Counted from the stretch's first letter, positions 26,824-35,804 are shown. The stretch is DNA of 64,000 nt from Niabella beijingensis (GCF_020034665.1 NZ_JAIQDI010000001.1:3348001-3412000), one strand, 5' to 3'. The notes: generated by a model not told the origin, from the letters alone. Numbers and translations are program-made.

Positions 26824-29800
26824 TTATAATGAAACATTTAAACCAAGAATATAAACCTTGCTCCGGGGATAGGCGGAGTAATCCACACCGGGTGTTACGG
26901 GCGTTGCCCGCCGGGTGTTTACTTCCGGGTCATAACCGGAATAGCCGGTGAGAACGGCCAGGTTGTTCACCGTGGCGTACACCCGCAGGCTTTTTAACCG
27001 GATCCTCCGGATCAGCGATTCCGGCAGGGTATAACCGAGCGTGATATTATTGATCCGCAGGAAAGATCCGTCTTCCATTGCCCAGGAAGTGGGATACCAG
27101 GCACCGGCGCCGCTGATGGGGATCCAGAGCTTTGCGTTCTGGTTGATGGCCGCCAGCTGATCGGGTGCGATCCCTTTTACCACCTGTTCGCCGGATTCGG
27201 TCACTACCTGCTGGATTACATTGCCGTTCGCATCCACAGTGCGCCAGCGGTCGTTCATGATGGCCAGGGAATTGGTGTGCGAGCCGTACCCGTTGGTGAA
27301 TTCGATCTTGTTGGCATTGTAGATCTTATTGCCATAGACAAAATTCACAAACACGCCCAGGTCAAATTGTTTATAGGTGAACCGCTGGTTCAGTCCCCCG
27401 GAGAATTTCGGGTTGGCATCCCCGATGACTGTTTTGTCATTGTCATCAATAATATGATTACCGTCAAGATCTTTCAGTTTCATCCATCCCGGCTGGGCGA
27501 TACCGATGGCTTTTGACACATCAGTAACGCCTTCTTTCAGGGTATAAACGCCTGTTGCGGCATCATAGTTAAAATCATTTACGCCGTAAAAACCGTCCGA
27601 TACATAACCATACATCGTTCCCAGGGGCTGACCGGTCTTCACGATATAATCCGCAGGCTGACCGGAGATGCCAAAGCCGGAATAGGCGAAGTAATGATCC
27701 AGGCCTTCCGCCAGCCGCTCGATCCTGTTCCGGTTAAAGGCGATGTTAAATTCCGCATTCCAGGTAAAATCAGGCTTCTGTATGGGAGTACCGCTCAATT
27801 GCAGCTCGATACCGCGATTGGAGATATTGCCCACATTCTGTAACTGCGTGGTATAACCCGATGTTGGCGGAATGGGCACGTCGATAAGCAGGTTTTTAAC
27901 GGTGTTCTTATATACATCCGCGGTCAGCAGCAACCGGTTGTTAAAAAGAGCGAGATCCAGTCCTATATTACGGGATACGGTGGTTTCCCATTTCAGTTTT
28001 TCGTTCGGGAGGCTTCCCACCATATAGGCCGGCACTACCTGTCCGTTCAACGCATATTTTGCACTGGGACTGAAAACATTCATAAAGAGGTAGTCGTCGA
28101 TCCGGTTATTACCGGTAGCTCCATAGCTGACCCGGAGCTTCAGATCAGAAATGACCTTGCTGTTCTCCAGGAAGGATTCCTTTGAAAGCCGCCAGGCAAC
28201 CGCACCGGCAGGGAAGTAGCCCCAGCGGCGACCGGGGGCGAATTTGGAAGAGCCGTCCGCACGCAGGCTGAAGTTCGCCAGGAATTTATCCTTATAAGCG
28301 TAATTGGCTCTTGTAAAGAAGGAAACGATATGACTCTCATAACTGTTGGACTGCGGATAAGTGGGCACCGTAGTGCCAACGCCCAGCTGATTCAATGCTT
28401 TGTCCGGTGTAATACCTATGGGGAAGTTTTTCAGCTGCAGGTCTGTGCTTTTAGCTTTTACATTATAGAATTCATTACCCAGTAACGCGTCGATGCGGTG
28501 ATCGGAAGCGCGCGAATTCCTGAAGCTGAGCACATTTGAATTGGATAGGTTGTAAACATTGTTGGTCAGCACCCCAACCATGGGCATGCTGGCGCCCTGT
28601 GTCCGTGCCTTTGAAGTAATGTAATCGTAAAAGGTATTATAGGTCTGGTTATTGTAATTGACACCCAGCGTGGATTTAAAGGAGAACTGCTTGTTGAAGT
28701 TATAATTGGCATAACCGTTCAGATTGGTGATATTATTGAGTTTCTGACTGTACTGGGCATCACTGAGCTGGATGGGGTTAATGATACCCAGTGCATTCCC
28801 TGCATTGGTTTCATCATAATAGGCTTCATCCAGGTCTTCCGGCGACAGGTTGTTGAGCATGAAGGGCCGGTATTTTACGGTATGCCGGAGCAGGTTGTAT
28901 GTGGAGGCCCCTGCATCGGAAGTACCGGCGCCGTTAATGCGCTGGTTGGTGTAGCGCACATTAAAGCCCATTTTAAGCGCATCGCTTACCCGGGTATCCA
29001 TCCGGAAAGTGACGAGCTTCCGGTTATAACCGGAATTCAGCATCACCCCGTCTTCACCGTTGCTGGTAAGACTGAGGTTGTACTGCGTGGCCTTGGTGCC
29101 GCCGGAAACGCCTACATTGTGGGTCTGCATCAGCGCATCGTTGCCAAAAGTGCGGTCCTGCCAGTCGATAAAAGGAACCGATTTATAGACGTCCAGGCTG
29201 TCCCAGTTGCCATAAATACGGCGGAAGGCTTCCTGGGCTTCGTTGGTGCTCCTGCTTTTCTCATATTGAAGCATCACAAAATCATAGGGCTGTAATACCT
29301 CCAGCTTATCGGCCAGTTTTTTTATACCCACAAACCCGTTATAGCTCACAACTGGCTTTGCTTCCTTACCCCCTTTGGTAGTAATGATGACCACCCCGTT
29401 TGCACCACGCGCACCGTAGATGGACGTTGCGGAAGCATCTTTAAGCACATCCACAGATTCAATATCCTGCGGCGACAGCCCGGAAAGACCACCTTCCACC
29501 TGTACACCGTCCACAATATAAAGTGGCGCCCCATCCTGTGTGATGGAACCATTCCCTCTTATTTTGATCTGTACATCTGCACCCGGTGCGCCTTCTGAAG
29601 TAGTGACCTGTACACCCGCCAGCTTTCCTGTAAGTGCTTCTGCCAGCGAGTTCACCGGTATATCTCTCAGCTGTTTACTGGTAATGGAGGATACAGACCC
29701 TGTAAGGTCGCGCTTTTTTACAGCCGCATACCCGATCATCACCACTTCATCCATCTGTGCAATATTGTTGGATAGTCTGATCTGCAACGGCCCGTCTGTG

Positions 29801-30063
29801 GCGGCAGATAACTCCTGCGGGTTGTAGCCTACATGCTCTACCAGCAATATTACTTCAGTATCGGCCGCAGGTACCTGCAGTGTAAATTTACCCTGGCTGT
29901 TGGTCTGCGTGCCTCTTGCGGTTCCCTTTTGCAGGATGGTGGCACCTGCCAGTGGTGTGTTACCGGCCGAATCCAGTACCTCGCCTGTGATACGGCGGCT
30001 GTTTTGTGCATGTCCCATTGAAAAGCTCAGGGTTACTAAAAGCAGTACTACAATTTTCTTCAT
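26824..30063 (-). CDS. SusC/RagA-family TonB-linked outer-membrane transporter
   Basis: This 1079-residue protein is a TonB-dependent channel that imports glycan fragments with its SusD partner. In order it has a signal peptide (MKKIVVLLLVTLSFSMGHA), a carboxypeptidase-regulatory-like domain (about 24-105), and a TonB-box region DEVVMIGYAAVKKRDLTGSV. A plug domain with the SusC signature LYIVDGVQ and DVLKDASATSIYGARGANGVV (about 125-235) and a 22-strand barrel end the protein at YILGLNVSL. It leads the operon with susD. Its 5' region (30064-30359) is shared with the divergent esterase gene and holds a perfect 24-base palindrome that I read as a LacI-type operator. Confidence 0.97.
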   Translation of the reverse strand: MKKIVVLLLVTLSFSMGHAQNSRRITGEVLDSAGNTPLAGATILQKGTARGTQTNSQGKFTLQVPAADTEVILLVEHVGYNPQELSAATDGPLQIRLSNNIAQMDEVVMIGYAAVKKRDLTGSVSSITSKQLRDIPVNSLAEALTGKLAGVQVTTSEGAPGADVQIKIRGNGSITQDGAPLYIVDGVQVEGGLSGLSPQDIESVDVLKDASATSIYGARGANGVVIITTKGGKEAKPVVSYNGFVGIKKLADKLEVLQPYDFVMLQYEKSRSTNEAQEAFRRIYGNWDSLDVYKSVPFIDWQDRTFGNDALMQTHNVGVSGGTKATQYNLSLTSNGEDGVMLNSGYNRKLVTFRMDTRVSDALKMGFNVRYTNQRINGAGTSDAGASTYNLLRHTVKYRPFMLNNLSPEDLDEAYYDETNAGNALGIINPIQLSDAQYSQKLNNITNLNGYANYNFNKQFSFKSTLGVNYNNQTYNTFYDYITSKARTQGASMPMVGVLTNNVYNLSNSNVLSFRNSRASDHRIDALLGNEFYNVKAKSTDLQLKNFPIGITPDKALNQLGVGTTVPTYPQSNSYESHIVSFFTRANYAYKDKFLANFSLRADGSSKFAPGRRWGYFPAGAVAWRLSKESFLENSKVISDLKLRVSYGATGNNRIDDYLFMNVFSPSAKYALNGQVVPAYMVGSLPNEKLKWETTVSRNIGLDLALFNNRLLLTADVYKNTVKNLLIDVPIPPTSGYTTQLQNVGNISNRGIELQLSGTPIQKPDFTWNAEFNIAFNRNRIERLAEGLDHYFAYSGFGISGQPADYIVKTGQPLGTMYGYVSDGFYGVNDFNYDAATGVYTLKEGVTDVSKAIGIAQPGWMKLKDLDGNHIIDDNDKTVIGDANPKFSGGLNQRFTYKQFDLGVFVNFVYGNKIYNANKIEFTNGYGSHTNSLAIMNDRWRTVDANGNVIQQVVTESGEQVVKGIAPDQLAAINQNAKLWIPISGAGAWYPTSWAMEDGSFLRINNITLGYTLPESLIRRIRLKSLRVYATVNNLAVLTGYSGYDPEVNTRRATPVTPGVDYSAYPRSKVYILGLNVSL

Positions 30064-30181
30064 CTAATATATATTTAATAAGACCAGGGATACGAACATG
30101 AATGACCAGAGCGGTTATTGCTTTCCCGGTGAATGGCACGCACTTTTCTCAATAAACTCGTTTGACCCGGGTGGAACGTAT

Positions 30182-30220
30182 TTCCCGAACAAGATATATC
30201 TTTTTACTCCAGTTCGGGAA
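30182..30220. promoter_or_regulatory. Nested palindromes upstream of susC
   Basis: TTCCCGAAC (30182-30190) and its exact complement GTTCGGGAA (30212-30220) enclose a 21-base loop. The loop starts with the 12-base perfect palindrome AAGATATATCTT (30191-30202). It lies 119-157 bases before the susC ATG, and may be a regulator site or leader hairpin. Confidence 0.4.
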
Positions 30221-30241
30221 CCGGCTGCACTAAAAATTAAT

Positions 30242-30265
30242 GGTAGCGTTATCGATAACGCTACC
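30242..30265. promoter_or_regulatory. 24-bp perfect palindrome, LacI-type double operator
   Basis: GGTAGCGTTATC (30242-30253) is followed directly by its exact complement GATAACGCTACC (30254-30265). Each 12-base half is also a near match to the GGTAACGTTATC motif found at 35726, 35793, 46753 and 46777. It covers the place where the -33 box of the esterase promoter (-7 TATTTTTG at 30271-30278) would be, as expected for a repressor site. Confidence 0.65.
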
Positions 30266-30270
30266 GGTGA

Positions 30271-30278
30271 TATTTTTG
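30271..30278 (+). promoter_or_regulatory. -7 promoter element of the esterase gene
   Basis: TATTTTTG matches TAnnTTTG exactly and lies 5 bases after the palindrome, with the ATG 81 bases downstream. Confidence 0.5.
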
Positions 30279-30359
30279 GGTATTCCTGGTGGATTTGGTA
30301 TATAAAAAACTACATTGGCAGTATATTATCCATTCTCATTTATTACAAATTTATCTGGT

Positions 30360-31121
30360 ATGAAAAAAGGATTTCTTGCTTTATGTATTATAACCTTGCT
30401 GCTGGCATTTAAGGAGCAAAAGAAAATAACCATCCATTCCATCGGTGATTCCACCATGTGTGATTATGATCAACGGTACCTCAGTGGCTTCGGAGGCGAA
30501 AATTATCCCATCCGCGGATGGATGCAGCAAATGCCGCAGTTTTTTACCGATGAAGTGATCATAAAAAACAGCGCCCGTAGTGGCCGTAGTTCCAAGAGCT
30601 TTAAGGATGAGGGCTGGTGGCAAAAAGTGATCAATGCTGTAAAACCCGGCGATTACATGTTTATCATGTTCGGCCCGAATGACGAAAAAACGGATACGCT
30701 GCGGCATACAGACCCACAGACTACCTACCGGAAGTACCTGGTAGGTTATATTGAGGAAACAAGAGCAAAGGGCGGGATACCGGTATTGTTCACCTCCATT
30801 ACCCGGAGAAAGTTTGATAAGGAAGGGAAACTGTTGCCCAATACTTTTGAAGCTTATGCGGCTGAAGTAAGAAAAATTGCCGCAGAAATGAAGGTGCCGT
30901 TGATCGACCTTAATGTAAAATCGAGAGAACTGGTGCAGCAATACGGACCGGAAGCCTCAAAGAAATTATACCTGTACATCGAGCCGGGCAAATTCACCAA
31001 GCTGCCAAAGGGAAAGAAAGACGATACCCATCTTTCCGGAGCGGGCGCTACTGAGATTGCACGACTGGCCGCAGAAGGCCTTAAGGAGCTGAAACTGCCG
31101 GTAGCAAAGTATTTGAAATAA
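30360..31121 (+). CDS. GDSL/SGNH acetylesterase, rhamnogalacturonan-acetylesterase type
   Basis: The enzyme is predicted to remove O-acetyl groups from polysaccharides. The SGNH blocks are all present: IGDSTMCDY (Ser31, block I), RSGRSSKSFKDEGWW (block II), FGPNDEK (block III, Asn) and DDTHLSGAGA (block V, Asp and His), in the spacing of family CE12 enzymes such as YesT/RhgT. The ATG at 30360 gives 253 residues and a hydrophobic N-terminus (FLALCIITLLLAF) that is probably a signal peptide. It is divergent from susC and shares the operator at 30242-30265, so it probably removes acetyl groups from the glycan handled by SusCD. The exact sugar is not known. Confidence 0.88.
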   Translation: MKKGFLALCIITLLLAFKEQKKITIHSIGDSTMCDYDQRYLSGFGGENYPIRGWMQQMPQFFTDEVIIKNSARSGRSSKSFKDEGWWQKVINAVKPGDYMFIMFGPNDEKTDTLRHTDPQTTYRKYLVGYIEETRAKGGIPVLFTSITRRKFDKEGKLLPNTFEAYAAEVRKIAAEMKVPLIDLNVKSRELVQQYGPEASKKLYLYIEPGKFTKLPKGKKDDTHLSGAGATEIARLAAEGLKELKLPVAKYLK

Positions 31122-31130
31122 CAGCGCGTG

Positions 31131-31542
31131 GGCCACGAAGTCACAAAGACACGAAGGGACACAAAGGGTTTTGTTGTGCTTAATGCCTTAATGTTTTTGC
31201 TGCTGGGAAAAGAGCGATGATCCGGAAGTTTTTTCTTCGTATCCTGGAGTTTTAGTGGCAAGAAGTGAGCCACGAAGGCACAAAGCCACAAAGAGGCACA
31301 AAGGTTTTGGTTATTCTTAACGGAGCTTAAAGCCTGAAATTTTTTCGAAGCCGCAGAGGTGAGGGCTTTTCTTCGTGTTACTTAGCGCCTTGGAGTCTTA
31401 GTGGCAAGAAATGGGCTGCGAAGGCACGAAGCCACAAAGAGGCGCAAAGATTTTTGTTGTGCTTAATGCCTTAATGTTTTTACTGCTGCGAAAAGAGCGA
31501 TGGTCCGGAAGTTTTTTCTTCGTTTCCTGGAGTCTTAGTGAC
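31131..31542. repeat. Three tandem copies of a CACAAAG-type intergenic repeat
   Basis: Three units of about 130 bases (31131-31260, 31269-31406, 31415-31542) fill the gap between the esterase gene and the converging GH-like gene. Each opens with a GCCACGAAGGCACAAAG-like purine-rich run and closes with CTTGGAGTCTTAGTGGC-like sequence, which is its degenerate reverse complement. Units 1 and 3 share a nearly identical middle (TTGTGCTTAATGCCTTAATG and AAAAGAGCGATG); unit 2 has a different middle. No convincing protein is encoded. Such CACAAAG/CTTAGTGG elements occur between genes in many bacterial genomes. Confidence 0.8.
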
Positions 31543-31546
31543 ATAA

Positions 31547-33625
31547 CTACCTGTACCGGATCACTACCAGGTCGTACAAAGCAAGTTGTGGTACGGTAAA
31601 ATGCACCTTTCCTTTCTCCTGCTGAAACGCCGGTGTATTACTGGTATTTCCGTCAGGACTTAATATGCTTACCTGCTGTATCTTTTTTCCTTCGGGTATT
31701 TTTAATGCGACCTTAATATTTTCCACCCCGGAGTTCTGATAATTAAAATTAACCAGGTGCAGCAGCAGGCGGTTGCGGTCTTCCTGTTGTACCAGTTCCA
31801 TGGTCACGGTTTCCGGTGCCTCTACCTTTAAGGATAATGCATCGGCGGAGGCCCATTGAATAGCTTCAATTAATTGCCGGTGATTTTTGGCGAGCCGGAA
31901 GTATTTGCCAGACATAGCTACCATGGCCGGTTTGGGCTGTGAGGGGATCACTTCCGGCAGGTAGGAAACCCGCCCCTTGCCAACACTATTGCGTTGTTCA
32001 GCGATGGATAGTATTGTCTCCGGCGTGCTGCGGTTGTGCCATTCCGGTGCCTCCACTTTAAAAAGATCGCGGAGACCAAAGTGTTCCTTACGCTGGTGCC
32101 AGCTGTTGTATAAGGAGGTATGTTCGGTGGCAACCAGGCCGCCACCTTTACGTACAAAAGCGCGGATCAGTTCCTGTTGCTCATCAGTAAGGCTCTCCTG
32201 GTCGGCCAGTACCAATACTTTGTACCGGTCCAGGTTTTTTAGTTGTGCATCAAAAATAATATCGAATGGAATCTTGCCCTGGATCAGGCTTTGTTCAAAA
32301 AGAAAAGTGCTCTGATAGGGACGATCATTATTGTACGCCATCGTATTGAAGCTATGCAGCACGGCCACATCTGCAATATTCACAGTACCGGTGTAGTATT
32401 CAAAATGATCACGGAAGAAACGTATATACGCTTTCTGATCCTGTGGTAATTCAAAAGAAGTTTGGTGTTTGCCGCCTTCCATTTCTTCCAATCCGCCGAT
32501 GAGGCCGATGCCGTCGCGGTTATAGGCCAGTATCTCTGCCATTTTTAGTTTGCTGTCGCTGGTATTGGTAAACACGCGGTTGTTCAGCGTGCGCGCCATT
32601 TTAAAAGTGCGGATCTTGGAGAGCAGGGTACCGTCTGCCGCCAGCTCGGTATGTTCGCCTTCCGTCCAGAAATAATTGGTATGCGCCAGCAGGCGGGGGA
32701 AATCAACACTTTCATTCCACATGGAGTTACGGCCGTCCAGTCCGTGCGGGTTGCATTCCACCGCTACATCCGGGTTCAGGCTCCGGATATACTGCGCCAT
32801 CTCACCGTAATAATCTGCCAGCCGCTGACAGCGGAAGTCGGTCCATTCCTGCGCCAGCGGATCGTGCAATATGCTGATGCTTTTGGTATAGGAGGGCGGT
32901 TCCACATAATCCATATTGCTGAAGCCCAAACGTTGCCGGAGTTGTTCCGGAGTATATTTCTTCCGTAAAAAAGCACGGAACTGTTCTGCTGCCAGCGGAT
33001 GATAAAACACCGGGGCAATGGCCTGTATGGAAGAGTTGTCGAAATGGATCAGGTCCACTTTCAGATCTTCAATGGCTATTTTTAATACCCGTTTGATATA
33101 GGCTTTATAGCCTTCATGCTGAAAATATACCAGTTTGCGGAAGGTCTGGCTGCCATAGGTGACCGGTTGCCCCTGGTACGGCGGCGCGATCCAGTCCTTC
33201 GCTTCCGGTACTTCGGGGAGAAAGGTTTCATAAGGCATGGTAGCGCCGACATAAGCGCCGATCTTCAGTCCGTATTTTTTACAAAGGGCCGACAGTTTGC
33301 GTGTGGCGTCGATCTCTTCTTTCTCTGCGCTCAATCCAAATCCTTTATAAAAAAAGGCCATCACCATGGTAGCGCCCATCTCTTTGTATTTTTTTACCTG
33401 GGCTTCGGTAGACTCCCTTTTGTACACCTCATCCATCCAGACGGGGTTCGCACCTACCCGGCGCCGGAAGCTGGGTTTTACATCCCAGTTGCCGATCATG
33501 ATTACGGGGAACCCGTCTGCCCATTTCGGCTGTGCTTTTTGGACGACAGGCAACTGCTGCGCTGCTGCGTTTAATGTAAACAAACAAATCGCTGTACAAA
33601 ATAATAGAACAAACCTGTGCTTCAT
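31547..33625 (-). CDS. Exported glycoside-hydrolase-like protein, GH42-type architecture
   Basis: A 692-residue protein with a signal peptide (MKHRFVLLFCTAICLFTLNAAA). The N-terminal part (about 35-400) looks like a TIM barrel: GATMVMAFFYKG, LKIGAYVGATMPYET, VDLIHFDNSS, VAVECNPHG and NYFWTEGEHTEL, where acidic residues at strand ends may be catalytic. A second part (about 430-560) has the glutamine-amidotransferase-like fold used as a trimerisation domain in GH42 beta-galactosidases (YKVLVLADQESLTDEQ and FVRKGGGLVATEHTSLYN). A small beta domain follows. I cannot assign a CAZy family or substrate. It is the third gene after nagB1 (60 bases from the second), so it probably serves the same amino-sugar regulon. 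Confidence 0.7.
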   Translation of the reverse strand: MKHRFVLLFCTAICLFTLNAAAQQLPVVQKAQPKWADGFPVIMIGNWDVKPSFRRRVGANPVWMDEVYKRESTEAQVKKYKEMGATMVMAFFYKGFGLSAEKEEIDATRKLSALCKKYGLKIGAYVGATMPYETFLPEVPEAKDWIAPPYQGQPVTYGSQTFRKLVYFQHEGYKAYIKRVLKIAIEDLKVDLIHFDNSSIQAIAPVFYHPLAAEQFRAFLRKKYTPEQLRQRLGFSNMDYVEPPSYTKSISILHDPLAQEWTDFRCQRLADYYGEMAQYIRSLNPDVAVECNPHGLDGRNSMWNESVDFPRLLAHTNYFWTEGEHTELAADGTLLSKIRTFKMARTLNNRVFTNTSDSKLKMAEILAYNRDGIGLIGGLEEMEGGKHQTSFELPQDQKAYIRFFRDHFEYYTGTVNIADVAVLHSFNTMAYNNDRPYQSTFLFEQSLIQGKIPFDIIFDAQLKNLDRYKVLVLADQESLTDEQQELIRAFVRKGGGLVATEHTSLYNSWHQRKEHFGLRDLFKVEAPEWHNRSTPETILSIAEQRNSVGKGRVSYLPEVIPSQPKPAMVAMSGKYFRLAKNHRQLIEAIQWASADALSLKVEAPETVTMELVQQEDRNRLLLHLVNFNYQNSGVENIKVALKIPEGKKIQQVSILSPDGNTSNTPAFQQEKGKVHFTVPQLALYDLVVIRYR

Positions 33626-33685
33626 ATCACTGTGATTTAATCGTGAGTGGTTGGAGGTAAACCCGGATCTGGTGGGCGCAGCAGA

Positions 33686-34876
33686 TCATTCTGCTGCCTG
33701 ATCTTTTATCAATACATAGCCCGAACCAGGCTCCAGTTGCAGCGTTCCGCGTTTTACCGCCCCGCTAATCGTTTTCCAGTTACCTTCCGGAAGTGTGAAC
33801 GTTGCAGTATCCTGCGGGGAAGGGTTCACACAAACCATTCCCTTCTGATACGGCCGTATCCAGATATTTTGCACCTTATGCGGCTTCCCGGTTGGTGTGC
33901 CGATGTTCAGGTCCACCTCCGGCCGGTAGTGGAACTCCTGGTAAATGGCTTTCTTTTCAAAGCCCGTGGGTGCCAGCAGGCTCTGTGGTCCGCGTAGTAA
34001 CAGGAAGTTGGCGATCACCCATTCCAGCTGCGCAGGAGCCGCTTTATCGAGGGTGCCCTTTAACTGGTTGATGGAAATATATCCTTTTGTTGCTGCTATC
34101 TGCTCTAAGAAGGAGCGCTGCCGTTCCCAGGCCCCGCCCGTTACATTCTTCCCGGTATGGGTAAAGCCGTTCTCATCCAGCCAGATGTCTGCCGCCTGCA
34201 TCATACGGAGCACGGCTTCGGGCGCTGCACTGTTGGCTTTGATATTGGCGGCAACGCGCACTCCCAGCGGATGCAGCCGGTCTGCAAGAAATTGTATCCA
34301 GCGGATCATATTGTTCTGGAACGTCGTGTCATTCTTCTTTCCGGTATACAGCTGTTCCCATTTGCCGTTTGTAAAACGACCAACGGCACCGGGCCAGTTG
34401 CCCAGGTCCACGTTGTCCATCGCAACCACCGGGTAACCCTTTTGCACGGCGGGTAAAATAAATTCGTTCAGGTAATATTCTCTTACCGCAGGATTGGAAA
34501 CATCCAGTGGTACCAGTCCCCCGTAATCATAAATATACCCATAGGCAGGTGTCGCCTGGTCTGCTTTATACAGGATCCATTCCGGATGATTTTTTTGATA
34601 CCATTCGATATCCCGCTTCCGGTCGGGATTGCGGATGGAGGGGAAATATTTGCTGGTTACAATGCCACCCGGCTGAGCCGGTTTGTTAGCGCCCCAAATA
34701 AAGTATACTTTATTGCTGTGCTGATGATACACTGCCGGGTCGGGTACCCTGCCGTCGAATATCTGTGCCAGTGGCAATCCGTCCTCCGGGATGGCCATAG
34801 CCTTATCCTGCGCAGAAGGATAAAGCGCAGAAAATGCAATGCACCCCAACAGGATATAACGGATAAAACCAGTCAT
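33686..34876 (-). CDS. Exported putative glycoside hydrolase (GHL15/GH114-like barrel)
   Basis: A 396-residue protein with a probable signal peptide (MTGFIRYILLGCIAFSALYPSA). The body looks like a TIM barrel of the 'hypothetical glycosyl hydrolase' group related to GH114-like endo-galactosaminidases: YGGLVPLDVSNPAVREYYL, GYPVVAMDNVDLGNW, HPLGVRVAANIKA, ADIWLDENGFTH and a final small beta domain. The Asp in AMDNVD and the Asp/Glu in WLDENG are candidate catalytic residues. The family call is from memory of the pattern and tentative. It starts 6 bases after the nagB1 stop codon, so it is co-transcribed with nagB1, which points to an amino-sugar-containing substrate. Confidence 0.6.
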   Translation of the reverse strand: MTGFIRYILLGCIAFSALYPSAQDKAMAIPEDGLPLAQIFDGRVPDPAVYHQHSNKVYFIWGANKPAQPGGIVTSKYFPSIRNPDRKRDIEWYQKNHPEWILYKADQATPAYGYIYDYGGLVPLDVSNPAVREYYLNEFILPAVQKGYPVVAMDNVDLGNWPGAVGRFTNGKWEQLYTGKKNDTTFQNNMIRWIQFLADRLHPLGVRVAANIKANSAAPEAVLRMMQAADIWLDENGFTHTGKNVTGGAWERQRSFLEQIAATKGYISINQLKGTLDKAAPAQLEWVIANFLLLRGPQSLLAPTGFEKKAIYQEFHYRPEVDLNIGTPTGKPHKVQNIWIRPYQKGMVCVNPSPQDTATFTLPEGNWKTISGAVKRGTLQLEPGSGYVLIKDQAAE

Positions 34877-34882
34877 TCTTAT

Positions 34883-35626
34883 TTATTTTAATGCCGGCGT
34901 CAATAAAGCGGCGGAAGCTTCATCGAGGTACAATCCGCAGGAAGGGTGTTCCTGTAAAATGCTGGCAGGGTAAAGCGGACTTACCGGTTGCTCCACACTG
35001 TCCTTAATGGCCTGAGCCTTGCGACTGTCGGGTACGGAGCAAATGATATGTGCCGATTTCATGATCTGTTTTACCGACATGCTGATGGCCTGTGCGGGTA
35101 CATCTTCGAGGGTAGTGAACCAGCCTTCGCCCATTTGCTGCAGGCGGCATTTTTCATCGAGGTTCACGATGAGGTAAGGATCTTCCGTGTTAAAATCCGC
35201 GGGGGGGTCATTAAATGCCAGGTGCCCGTTCTCTCCGATACCTACGAGTGCCACATCGATGGGATACTGGCGGATGCGTTCATTTAAGTGCTGGCGCTCC
35301 TGTTCGGCGTTGTTCTCTCCATTGATGAGGAAATAAGCGTTTAAAGGAGCTACCTGGTCCAGGAAGCGTTCTTTAAGATATTTGCGGAAACTGGCGGGGT
35401 GGGTGACGGGCATCCCGATGTATTCATCGAGGTGGAACATGACTACCTTGCTCCAGTCGATGTCTTCTTTTACGAGTTGTTGGAGGGTCTGAAACTGGCT
35501 GGTACCGGTTGCCAGTATGATATTGGCTTTATCGTTTTGTTCGATGGCGTTTCGGATGAGCTGAGCTGTTTTTGTTCCGGCTGCTTTTCCCAGAGCCTGC
35601 TTGTCTTTCTGTATGTTCAGTTCCAT
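34883..35626 (-). CDS. nagB: Glucosamine-6-phosphate deaminase (copy 1)
   Basis: NagB converts glucosamine-6-phosphate to fructose-6-phosphate and ammonia, the last step of amino-sugar use. Motifs fit: LATGTSQ, FHLDEYIG (Asp67) and GIGENGHLAFNDPPADF, with His135 of the catalytic relay. The relay Asp and Glu of the E. coli enzyme (GxGxDGHxxFNEP) are Asn133 and Asp140 here; Asn at the first position is usual in Firmicutes-type NagB. The ATG at 35626 begins MELNIQKDKQ; a longer frame upstream runs into the promoter. At 247 residues it is the short, non-allosteric type. The gene is nearly identical to the copy at 45911-46654 and heads an operon with two glycosidase-like genes. Confidence 0.93.
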   Translation of the reverse strand: MELNIQKDKQALGKAAGTKTAQLIRNAIEQNDKANIILATGTSQFQTLQQLVKEDIDWSKVVMFHLDEYIGMPVTHPASFRKYLKERFLDQVAPLNAYFLINGENNAEQERQHLNERIRQYPIDVALVGIGENGHLAFNDPPADFNTEDPYLIVNLDEKCRLQQMGEGWFTTLEDVPAQAISMSVKQIMKSAHIICSVPDSRKAQAIKDSVEQPVSPLYPASILQEHPSCGLYLDEASAALLTPALK

Positions 35627-35672
35627 GTAAAAATCAGATTTTAAAATAGGGCGATGAAGTTTTTGTCGCAAC

Positions 35673-35680
35673 CAAAAGTA
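35673..35680 (-). promoter_or_regulatory. -7 promoter element of the nagB1 operon
   Basis: TACTTTTG on the minus strand is an exact TAnnTTTG match, 46 bases before the nagB1 ATG. The operator at 35726-35737 lies about 45 bases further upstream. Confidence 0.5.
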
Positions 35681-35725
35681 TCAATTACCGGAGAGTATTG
35701 TTATGTACCCGGTGAATAAAACAAC

Positions 35726-35737
35726 GGTAACGTTATC
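35726..35737. promoter_or_regulatory. LacI-type operator, nagB1 side
   Basis: GGTAACGTTATC, near-palindromic with the central CG typical of LacI-family sites. The same 12-mer is at 46753-46764. Confidence 0.6.
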
Positions 35738-35792
35738 GGCAGGCGGTGGCACAGGATAGCTGCAAATCTGCTGTTGCAACAGAGCTGCAGCC

Positions 35793-35804
35793 GGTAACGT
35801 TGCC
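35793..35804. promoter_or_regulatory. LacI-type operator, ridA side
   Basis: GGTAACGTTGCC lies within CCGGTAACGTTGCCGG, a near-perfect palindrome. It is 67 bases centre to centre from the nagB1 operator and 169 bases before ridA. A possible ridA promoter (TTG 35864, TACCTTTA 35890-35897) lies downstream of it. Confidence 0.55.

Larger units (their letters stand above)
34902..35739. repeat. Copy 1 of an 838-bp near-perfect direct duplication
   Basis: This segment recurs at 45930-46766 in the same orientation. It includes almost all of nagB, its TACTTTTG promoter element and the GGTAACGTTATC operator, and ends exactly two bases after the operator. By eye I count two single-base differences inside the coding part, both synonymous. 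A divergent patch of about 15 bases lies just before the ATG. Confidence 0.93.
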
